5,091 nucleotides of DNA from an uncultured Collinsella sp. (GTDB lineage Bacteria; Actinomycetota; Coriobacteriia; Coriobacteriales; Coriobacteriaceae): the NCBI GenBank assembly GCA_958403395.1, contig CATXXF010000075.1, forward strand, positions 1-5,091, read 5' to 3'. Within the stretch, counting starts at the first letter, position 1. Each line of letters starts with the position of its first letter. The position numbers and the translations under genes were made by a program. A model generated the notes under the pieces. That model was not told the DNA's origin and ran no database searches. It saw nothing but the letters and a program-made list of their open reading frames with translations. Below are positions 1-5,091 of this stretch, in pieces.

Positions 1-1027
1 TGGCCTGGATGTAGTTGAAGCCAGTCGTGGCAACGAGGTTGGCCTCGATACCCTGGATGAACTGATGCGTACCGGTAACGACGAGCGGCTGCAGGAACGC
101 GGCGAAGACAAAGGCACCAAAGACGCCCATTCTGTTGTACAGGACATCGATTACGCCAGCGAGGACGTCGCCGATCAGGTTGCCGAGCGGGCCGAACACG
201 GTGAACAGGGCAACGTTAGCAAGAATCAGGGTAACGGTCGGGACAAAGACAAACGAGACGACCTCGGGGATGTACTTCTGGGCAATCTTTTCGACCTTGG
301 CCATAAACCAGGCAGTCAGGATTGCAGGGAACACACCGCCCTGGAAAGCAACCATGGGAATGGATAGCGGACCGAAGTTCCAGTACTCAGCACCCGTCGG
401 GTCCATAACGAACGTGTTACGGTTCATAAGACTCGGGTGAACCATGACGATACCGACGAGGATGCCCAGGATCGGGTTACCGCCAAAACGCTTGACCGCG
501 CTGTACATAACCAGGACAGGCAGGTAGTCGAACGTGGTGGCGATAATGGCAAAGAAGCTTGCGAGGTTCTTGAGGAACTCGCTGTGATCGGCGAGACTGC
601 CCTCCATGCCAAAGAGGCCGTTGGCAACGATCAACGACTTAAGGCCGATGATGATAGCGGCACCGACGAAGGCAGGAATGATGGGGATAAAGATGTCCGA
701 GAACACCTTGAGGACCGAGAAGAACTTGCCTTTCTTGTCCGCCTCGGCACCCTTGACCTCGGAAGCGCTAATCTCCTTGACGCCCGTCAGAGCCATAAAC
801 TCATCGTAAACCTTGTTGACGGTACCGGTACCAAAGATGATCATGAGCTGGCCGCTGTTGTACAGCACGCCCTTGACGCCATCGATGTTCTCGAGCTCGG
901 CCTTGTTGTATTTGCTCGTATCCTTGAGCACCAGACGCAGACGGGTCACGCAATGCGTGGCGCCCTCGATGTTCTCCAGTCCGCCGACGTTGTCGACGAC
1001 TTGCTGGGACACTGCCTTGTAGTCCAT
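1..1027 (-). CDS. PTS sugar permease EIIBC, sucrose-type (Glc superfamily), 3' end missing
   Basis: Membrane permease of the phosphotransferase system that imports and phosphorylates a sugar. 342 codons are visible and the gene runs off the left edge. The EIIB domain occupies about residues 1-85: GGLENI at 15-20, then HCVTRLRL with the predicted phosphorylated Cys26, then GQLMIIFGTGTVNKVY, the pattern seen in sucrose-type EIIB. After a Lys/Glu-rich linker, EIIC starts near residue 105 with hydrophobic segments, including IPAFVGAAIIIGLKSLI, a GGNPILG loop and QPLVVTGTHQ, a conserved EIIC stretch. Family members have roughly 450-480 residues, so about 110-140 are missing and a fused EIIA domain cannot be excluded. 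The start is the ATG at 1027-1025, preceded by GGAGAGG six bases from its GGAG core. It lies 45 bases after the glycosidase gene with no terminator between, so co-transcription is likely. Substrate: sucrose or another fructoside is inferred from the neighbour; trehalose or a beta-glucoside is possible. Confidence 0.9.
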   Translation of the reverse strand, partial: MDYKAVSQQVVDNVGGLENIEGATHCVTRLRLVLKDTSKYNKAELENIDGVKGVLYNSGQLMIIFGTGTVNKVYDEFMALTGVKEISASEVKGAEADKKGKFFSVLKVFSDIFIPIIPAFVGAAIIIGLKSLIVANGLFGMEGSLADHSEFLKNLASFFAIIATTFDYLPVLVMYSAVKRFGGNPILGILVGIVMVHPSLMNRNTFVMDPTGAEYWNFGPLSIPMVAFQGGVFPAILTAWFMAKVEKIAQKYIPEVVSFVFVPTVTLILANVALFTVFGPLGNLIGDVLAGVIDVLYNRMGVFGAFVFAAFLQPLVVTGTHQFIQGIEANLVATTGFNYIQA

Positions 1028-1072
1028 GTTCCTCTCCATTCCTTTTCTAAATCATAAAACGGTTCGTTGCCG

Positions 1073-2455
1073 CTACAGAGACGCGATCGTTGCGTTTGCG
1101 CACTTGAGCGCACCGTCGGTGACGGTAAGCGCCACACCCTGGCCCTGCTTGTTGCAGAAGCGAGCGTTGAGCGCAACATCATCGACAAAGATGGTCGCGA
1201 TGTCGTCGTCGACGACCAGACGCACATGGTGAGTGCCCTCGCCCTTAAAGAACAACGGACGCTCGAGGCCCATGTTGTTGACCTGGAACCACGGGTACTG
1301 GGGAGCCGGCGTGAACTCGAGCTTGCCCTCGCGCAGGTTGGCGCGGAACTCATAGGCAAGACCGGTCTCGGCGTCCTCGGCGAACTTGACCGAGAAGCCG
1401 GCAGCGTTACCGCCGAGCTCAATGTCGGCATCGAGCAAGTAGGTGGAGCCGGCATCCGCGGCGAGCACCTGCTCGACCTTGCCCGACTCGCAGGAAAGCT
1501 CAAAGGTCTCGACTGCCTTAGCCTCGCCAAAGGCGCCAAGCATGCTGTCGGGGAGCTTGGTGCCGAGCGTTCCGTCGGCACGCTGAACGATCTCGAGGGG
1601 CATAAAGGTGCCACCCCATAGGTAAGAGCTGGGGTCGCCGCCCTCGTCACGCGTAGGAACCCAACCAAAGAGAACGCGACGCTCGCCATCGAATGCGGTG
1701 CGAGCGGCGTAGTACGCGCGGCCGTCGAAGGAGTCGTCAGCGGGGGTAATCCAAGGACCGTTGATGGACTTGGACATGCGGTAACGGGTCTTGTTGCCGT
1801 CGCTGTACTCGGAAAAGACGAGGTACCACCAGTCGCCCATCTTAAAGAGATCAGGCATCTCAAACATGGTGTACAGGCCCGGGTTCCACCAGTCGCCCTG
1901 GAACTCCCAGTTGGTCAGATCCTTGGAGGTGAACTTGACCAGGCGGCCGGTCATCAGACGCTTGTCCTCGCCCACACGCGTGCCGAGGATGAGCATGTAC
2001 TCTTCGTTCTCCTCATCCCAAAGCACAAAGGGATCGCGCCAGTTGCGGTCATCGTAACCCTCCTGGGGCGGAAGCAGCGTCTCGGCGATGTTCTTCTCCC
2101 ACTTGACGGCGTCGTCGCTCGTTGCGTGAAGAAGAACCTGCTTCATCAAACGTGCGCGGACCTTATCGCGATTGCAACCAGTGTAGAGCGCATGGTACTT
2201 GTCGCCCACCTTAAACACCGTGCCGGCATAAATGTACTGGTCGACTTCCTCGTCGCCGCCACGCTCAAGGCTCTCGCCAAAGTCCTTGTAGTTGACGAAA
2301 TCCTTGGTCGTAGCGAGTGCCCAGCCAAACGGCTCTCCGAAAGGTTCGGGGTTACGCGTGTCACGCTGATGATAGAGATAGAACGTGCCGTCCTCGCCGT
2401 ACGGCATGATGTCGCCTACCCAAATTCCCTCAGGCTGGTAATACACCTTGTGCAT
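1073..2455 (-). CDS. GH32-type glycosidase (probable beta-fructosidase / sucrose-6-phosphate hydrolase-like)
   Basis: 460-residue protein with no signal peptide, so cytoplasmic. It has the expected GH32 layout: a five-bladed propeller (about 1-300) and a C-terminal beta-sandwich (about 310-460, with RLVVDDDIATIFVDD near the end). Candidate catalytic residues are Asp15 in WVGDIMPY (nucleophile), Arg140-Asp141 in NWRDPF (the RDP motif that stabilises the transition state) and Glu199 in MFEMPD (acid/base, matching the usual EC-P motif). The nucleophile motif is divergent: classical invertases have WMNDPNG, whereas here Gly precedes the Asp and IMPY follows. The start chosen is the ATG at 2455, with AAGGAAG six bases upstream. 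An in-frame GTG at 2473 would add six residues but has no ribosome binding site and would include the Shine-Dalgarno sequence in the coding region. The PTS gene follows 45 bases downstream, suggesting the substrate is a PTS-phosphorylated fructoside. The GH32/GH43/GH68 superfamily fold is secure; exact specificity is inferred. Confidence 0.88.
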   Translation of the reverse strand: MHKVYYQPEGIWVGDIMPYGEDGTFYLYHQRDTRNPEPFGEPFGWALATTKDFVNYKDFGESLERGGDEEVDQYIYAGTVFKVGDKYHALYTGCNRDKVRARLMKQVLLHATSDDAVKWEKNIAETLLPPQEGYDDRNWRDPFVLWDEENEEYMLILGTRVGEDKRLMTGRLVKFTSKDLTNWEFQGDWWNPGLYTMFEMPDLFKMGDWWYLVFSEYSDGNKTRYRMSKSINGPWITPADDSFDGRAYYAARTAFDGERRVLFGWVPTRDEGGDPSSYLWGGTFMPLEIVQRADGTLGTKLPDSMLGAFGEAKAVETFELSCESGKVEQVLAADAGSTYLLDADIELGGNAAGFSVKFAEDAETGLAYEFRANLREGKLEFTPAPQYPWFQVNNMGLERPLFFKGEGTHHVRLVVDDDIATIFVDDVALNARFCNKQGQGVALTVTDGALKCANATIASL

Positions 2456-2461
2456 CCGAGA

Positions 2462-2468
2462 CTTCCTT
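2462..2468 (-). promoter_or_regulatory. Ribosome binding site deciding the glycosidase start
   Basis: AAGGAAG on the minus strand, six bases before the ATG at 2455. It favours that ATG over the in-frame GTG at 2473, which has no comparable purine tract upstream. Confidence 0.75.
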
Positions 2469-2497
2469 TCCACGACATACTAACTCGGTACAATGGC

Positions 2498-2526
2498 AAG
2501 ATATGTCAATCGTTTTCATATGTCAA
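2498..2526 (-). promoter_or_regulatory. Sigma70-type promoter of the glycosidase-PTS operon
   Basis: The minus strand shows a perfect -35 box TTGACA (2526-2521), a 17-base spacer and the -10 box TATCTT (2503-2498). Transcription would start near 2491, giving a leader of about 35 bases before the ATG at 2455. Both boxes lie inside or touch the direct-repeat operators described here, so a bound repressor would block polymerase. A second TTGACA inside the 2501-2518 site has no convincing -10 box at the right distance. Confidence 0.7.
2501..2518. promoter_or_regulatory. Candidate LacI-family operator O1
   Basis: Plus-strand sequence ATATGTCAATCGTTTTCA, an imperfect palindrome around a central CG (2511-2512), the usual LacI/GalR operator layout. 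It is identical to the site at 2518-2535 except for one base, and covers the spacer and the edge of the -10 box of the operon promoter. Confidence 0.7.
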
Positions 2527-2535
2527 ACGTTTTCA
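2518..2535. promoter_or_regulatory. Candidate LacI-family operator O2
   Basis: Plus-strand sequence ATATGTCAAACGTTTTCA with central CG at 2528-2529, exactly 17 bases from the centre of O1. It covers the -35 box of the operon promoter. Its core AAACGTTT is fully palindromic, making it the best of the four sites. Confidence 0.75.
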
Positions 2536-2567
2536 CACCAATACGTCTTTTCGCAGTTCCAGTCGTC

Positions 2568-2585
2568 GGCAAACGGTTGACATAT
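2568..2585. promoter_or_regulatory. Candidate LacI-family operator O3 (inverted orientation)
   Basis: On the minus strand this reads ATATGTCAACCGTTTGCC, the same pattern as O1 and O2 but in opposite orientation. Its CG centre (2574-2575) lies 46 bases upstream of that of O2, in the spacer between the repressor gene and the operon promoter. It could be an auxiliary site for looping or for tetrameric binding. Confidence 0.6.
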
Positions 2586-2638
2586 GCCGGTGAACGGTCA
2601 TCAGAGGCGTTTGAGAAATTCTTTTGGCACGGGATGAA

Positions 2639-3649
2639 CTACGCGGTTTTGCCCTCAATGAGTTCAACGGGGAGCTTGATATTCGATTCGGGATTATCGC
2701 CGTTAATAAGAGCGATGATGGATTGCGCCGCGAGCTCTCCGATGCGATCGATATCTTGACGTACGGTTGTTAAGTCAGGCATAAACGTCATAGTTCGGCG
2801 GGCACCATCCGCGCCCACGACCTTAATATCGTCTGGAGCGCTCAAGCCGCGCTGCTTCATCACGTTGAGACAGATGGCCGCCATCGTATCGTCTCCCGCA
2901 AAGATGCCGTCAATATCGGGGTTCTCATCGAGGATCTTCGCAACGACCGCGCCCTTTTCGTCGTCGGGCTTAACGAACTCAACCTCACGGACAAGCGCGG
3001 ACAAACCGGCCTGCTCAACAACATCGAGGTAGGCATCGGTACGCTTATTGGCAGGCATGCGCATGCGGCTATTGCTGCGCAGGCACAGGATACGCCTGCA
3101 GCCGTCATCAATCAGACGGCGCGTGGCGAGCTCGCCAATGCCATAGCTGTCACTTGCAATCTGGACAGAGCCCTCGCCAAGATCGCAGTCGATGCCAACC
3201 AGGCTCAAGCCCATCTCGGCATATGCCTCGGCACCGATATTGAGGGAGTTGACGATGACGCCGTCGACCATATTGCGGCGGAGCATGTCAATATAGGAAC
3301 GCTCAAGATCGGGTCGATTGGCGCTGTTGCACAGCAACATCTTAAAGCCGTTTTCCGCTAACGTGCGCTCGACCGCCTGCACAACCTGAGCATGGAACGG
3401 GCTGCTCACAAAGGGAACGATCATACCGATAAGATTCAGGCGACCGTTGAGCATGGCACGGGCGATATCGTTGGGCGTATAGTTGATGCGCTCCATCGCG
3501 GCATGGACCTTATCGCGGGTCTCTTGGCTAATATAGCCGCGATTATTAAGCACGCGAGATACCGTAGTAGGCGAAACCCCCGCCACCGCCGCAACTTCCT
3601 TGATGCCAGGCTTAGCCGTATCCTTAGAACGAGCACTCTCGCGAGCCAT
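2639..3649 (-). CDS. LacI/GalR-family transcriptional repressor of the sugar operon
   Basis: 336-residue DNA-binding repressor, the normal length for the family. The N-terminal helix-turn-helix is at about residues 16-36 (IKEVAAVAGVSPTTVSRVLN), then NYTPNDIARAM, the hinge helix, and the start of the sugar-binding core at IGMIVPFVSSPFHAQV. The core carries the periplasmic-binding-protein pattern: DGVIVNS, SDSYGIGELATRRLIDDG, then IDGIFAGDDTMA, and VVGADG followed by LTTVRQDIDRIGELAAQ. The longest ORF begins at 3670, but the Shine-Dalgarno GGGAGGG lies just before the ATG at 3649, making that the likely start. At the hinge position where most relatives have ARSL there is ARAM. The gene ends 183 bases before the glycosidase start with no clear terminator, so some read-through is possible. 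Control of its own promoter and of the downstream operon is inferred from shared operator-like sites. The effector is unknown, perhaps a phosphorylated fructoside or fructose phosphate. Confidence 0.93.
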   Translation of the reverse strand: MARESARSKDTAKPGIKEVAAVAGVSPTTVSRVLNNRGYISQETRDKVHAAMERINYTPNDIARAMLNGRLNLIGMIVPFVSSPFHAQVVQAVERTLAENGFKMLLCNSANRPDLERSYIDMLRRNMVDGVIVNSLNIGAEAYAEMGLSLVGIDCDLGEGSVQIASDSYGIGELATRRLIDDGCRRILCLRSNSRMRMPANKRTDAYLDVVEQAGLSALVREVEFVKPDDEKGAVVAKILDENPDIDGIFAGDDTMAAICLNVMKQRGLSAPDDIKVVGADGARRTMTFMPDLTTVRQDIDRIGELAAQSIIALINGDNPESNIKLPVELIEGKTA

Positions 3650-3653
3650 AGCA

Positions 3654-3662
3654 CCCTCCCCC
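3654..3662 (-). promoter_or_regulatory. Ribosome binding site deciding the repressor start
   Basis: GGGGGAGGG on the minus strand, with GGAGG five bases before the ATG at 3649. It lies inside the longer ORF that begins at 3670, which argues against that upstream ATG. Confidence 0.75.
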
Positions 3663-3668
3663 ATCAAC

Positions 3669-3684
3669 ATGTCATACGTTTACA
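3669..3684. promoter_or_regulatory. Candidate LacI-family operator O4 at the repressor promoter
   Basis: Plus-strand ATGTCATACGTTTACA matches the three sites before the glycosidase gene (ATGTCAANCGTTTNCA) with a CG centre at 3677-3678. It overlaps the proposed -10 box of the repressor gene, which suggests autoregulation. Confidence 0.6.
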
Positions 3685-3708
3685 TACGAACAAAGCATAC
3701 CCCAACAA
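3681..3708 (-). promoter_or_regulatory. Probable promoter of the repressor gene
   Basis: The minus strand carries TTGTTG (3708-3703), a 16-base spacer and TATGTA (3686-3681). The boxes are only moderate matches to consensus; overlap with an operator-like site supports the placement. Transcription would start near 3674, giving a leader of about 25 bases. Confidence 0.45.
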
Positions 3709-3799
3709 CAGCGGGAAGACGGTAACAGCACAAGTAAGTAAACGACTCATCCAACTAATTAGGAGAGTTCCGCCTAAAGGGTGACTACACAGGACCCCA

Positions 3800-3926
3800 G
3801 CCGGGGCTGTTTGGGCTACCTCCCAAAACATTCCGCAGGACGCAAAGAGGCTCGCCGCACGAAGTGCGCAGCGAGCCTCTTTGCATGTCAGAGGACGTTT
3901 TGGGAGGTAGCCCAAACAGCCCCGGC
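3800..3926. repeat. 127-bp nested palindromic element (possible terminator or MITE/REP-like repeat)
   Basis: The left arm 3800-3829 (starts GCCGGGGCTGTTTGGG) is the exact reverse complement of 3897-3926, a 30-bp perfect inverted repeat. Each arm is also a small hairpin by itself (TTTGGG, six-base loop, CCCAAA). Inside lies a second perfect 14-bp inverted repeat (3842-3855 with 3871-3884) capped by CGCAC-GAA-GTGCG. It fills most of the gene-free stretch 3650-3949, between the end of the glycyl-radical gene and the repressor promoter. No clear target-site duplication flanks it. The short ORFs across it on both strands owe their similar sequence to the palindrome and are not taken as genes. It would form a very stable hairpin in RNA from either strand. 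Whether it is a mobile repeat cannot be decided from one copy. Confidence 0.85.
3842..3884 (-). terminator. Possible bidirectional transcription terminator hairpin after the PFL genes
   Basis: Perfect 14-bp stem GCAAAGAGGCTCGC / GCGAGCCTCTTTGC with an inner CGCAC-GAA-GTGCG extension. It begins about 65 bases beyond the stop codon of the glycyl-radical gene. The GC-rich stem with A3 and T3 at its ends resembles a bidirectional intrinsic terminator, but the T run is only three long, so termination may be weak or factor-assisted. Confidence 0.5.
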
Positions 3927-3949
3927 GATCCTGCGGGAGTTAAATCCCT

Positions 3950-4201
3950 TTAGAACTTGTCGTGGAAGGTACGCGCAATGACCTCGTCCTGCTGCTCCTT
4001 GGTGAGCGTGTGGAAGTTCACGGCATAGCCGGAAACGCGGATGGTCAGCTGCGGGTACTTCTCGGGGTGAGCCTGAGCGTCGAGCAGCGTCTCACGGTTG
4101 AAGACGTTGATGTTCAGGTGGTGGCCACCCTTCTCAGCGTAAGCGTCGAGCATGTGGACCAGGTTATCGGCCTGAGTCTCGGAAACTTCAGAAACCTTCA
4201 T
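3950..4201 (-). CDS. grcA: Stand-alone glycyl-radical subunit of pyruvate formate-lyase (GrcA/YfiD-like)
   Basis: 83-residue protein corresponding to the last part of normal PFLs. It contains HHLNINVFNRETLLDA (27-42), HPEKYPQLTIRVSGYAV (45-61) and ends in IARTFHDKF. The predicted radical residue is Gly58 in RVSGYAV, equivalent to Gly734 of E. coli PFL, which a radical-SAM activase would convert to a glycyl radical. It starts at the ATG at 4201, with AAGGAG seven bases upstream, 85 bases after the stop codon of the PFL core gene. The core ends exactly where this domain would begin, so I read it as an obligate second subunit rather than only a repair cofactor. E. coli GrcA (YfiD, 127 residues) is a known free-standing glycyl-radical protein that replaces the damaged C-terminus of PFL. 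The present protein is shorter, lacks the extra N-terminal part of YfiD, and is closer to the PFL C-terminus itself. No activase gene is visible in the window. Confidence 0.93.
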   Translation of the reverse strand: MKVSEVSETQADNLVHMLDAYAEKGGHHLNINVFNRETLLDAQAHPEKYPQLTIRVSGYAVNFHTLTKEQQDEVIARTFHDKF

Positions 4202-4224
4202 AATGTGTCTCCTTCGATTAATAG

Positions 4225-4244
4225 GCGCCGGCCGAAACCGGCGC
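4225..4244 (-). other. GC-rich hairpin in the leader of the glycyl-radical gene
   Basis: GCGCCGG and CCGGCGC pair across a six-base loop, 23 bases upstream of the ATG at 4201 and just outside its Shine-Dalgarno site. There is no T tract after it, so it is more likely an RNA stability or processing element, or an attenuating structure, than an intrinsic terminator. Confidence 0.5.
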
Positions 4245-4260
4245 GCTAATCAGTAATCGT

Positions 4261-4285
4261 TATTGTTAGTATAGCACTAACAATA
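4261..4285. promoter_or_regulatory. Perfect 10-bp inverted repeat between PFL core and glycyl-radical genes
   Basis: TATTGTTAGT and ACTAACAATA flank a five-base centre, beginning one base after the PFL core stop codon. The AT-rich symmetry looks more like a protein-binding operator than a terminator. On the minus strand it contains TGCTATACT (4276-4268), an extended -10 promoter motif, but no good -35 box lies at the right distance. It could be an operator at an internal promoter that raises supply of the small subunit, or an mRNA processing hairpin. Confidence 0.5.
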
Positions 4286-4286
4286 G

Positions 4287-5091
<805 letters not shown>

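Noticed and set aside
437..1057. A 206-codon open frame on the plus strand, and others at 65-440 and 813-1022.
   Set aside because: These lie wholly opposite the EIIBC gene, whose minus-strand translation matches the PTS family throughout. Their products are rich in Asp, Glu, Arg and His, as expected from the complement of a GC-rich membrane protein gene, and show no recognisable domain.
946..1863. A 305-codon minus-strand frame overlapping the glycosidase and PTS genes, and a 184-codon plus-strand frame at 1067-1621.
   Set aside because: Both cover the glycosidase coding region in other frames. The minus-strand frame is mostly Ser, Arg, Thr, Pro and Ala, typical of an out-of-frame reading of GC-rich DNA.
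2456..2473. GTG at 2473 as the glycosidase start.
   Set aside because: It would place the clear Shine-Dalgarno AAGGAAG inside the coding sequence and has none of its own; the six added residues (MERKSR) do not resemble family sequence.
3800..3926. A CRISPR array or a complete insertion sequence.
   Set aside because: There are no regularly spaced direct repeats with spacers, and the element is far too short to carry a transposase gene.
3664..3981. Two small ORFs on opposite strands (3664-3915 minus, 3781-3981 plus) with similar products sharing FWEVAQTAPA.
   Set aside because: The similarity arises because the underlying DNA is a palindrome, so both strands read alike. Neither has a convincing ribosome binding site.
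4261..4285. Resemblance of the palindrome to a Rex redox-regulator site (TTGTTAA-N4-TTAACAA type).
   Set aside because: The outer TTGTTA and TAACAA match, but the half-sites are separated by more bases than in the known Rex operator. Rex control is plausible for a pfl operon but is not supported by this spacing.

Overview
All five protein-coding genes in this window lie on the minus strand, so transcription runs from high to low coordinates. In transcription order they are: the 3' part of a pyruvate formate-lyase gene (pflB), cut by the right edge; a separate 83-codon gene for the glycyl-radical domain of that enzyme; a large nested palindrome; a LacI-family repressor gene; a GH32-type glycosidase gene; and a sugar PTS permease (EIIBC) gene, cut by the left edge. 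The long plus-strand ORFs are antisense shadows of these genes.

The DNA is moderately GC-rich, Shine-Dalgarno sites are purine-rich, and the gene content is that of a fermentative anaerobe that imports sugars by PTS. I infer an anaerobic gut actinobacterium of the Coriobacteriia, Collinsella-like, from style and gene content rather than from any marker gene.

Region 1 (about 3950-5091) is the fermentation module. The pflB reading frame stops just after the ALGKED segment, where ordinary PFLs continue into the C-terminal glycyl-radical domain. That domain (RVSGYAV motif, predicted radical Gly58) is encoded 85 bases downstream as a free-standing protein with its own ribosome binding site. The gap between the halves holds a perfect 10-bp inverted repeat and a GC-rich hairpin. 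The catalytic enzyme therefore appears to be a two-polypeptide PFL.

Region 2 (3650-3949) has no gene. It holds a 127-bp nested palindrome (30-bp perfect outer arms around a 14-bp inner stem) that could be a terminator, a mobile palindromic repeat or both, followed by the promoter and a candidate operator of the repressor gene.

Region 3 (1-3649) is a sugar-utilisation module. The LacI-type repressor gene is followed by an apparent GH32 glycosidase-EIIBC operon. Four related 16-18 bp sites (core ATGTCAANCGTTTNCA) occur only in the two promoter regions: three before the glycosidase gene and one before the repressor gene. Two of the three overlap a good -35/-10 pair. The simplest model is that the repressor controls itself and the operon. 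The PTS would import and phosphorylate a fructose-containing sugar (sucrose-like), and the cytoplasmic GH32 enzyme would hydrolyse the phosphorylated product. Sugar carbon would then pass through glycolysis to pyruvate, the substrate of the adjacent PFL.
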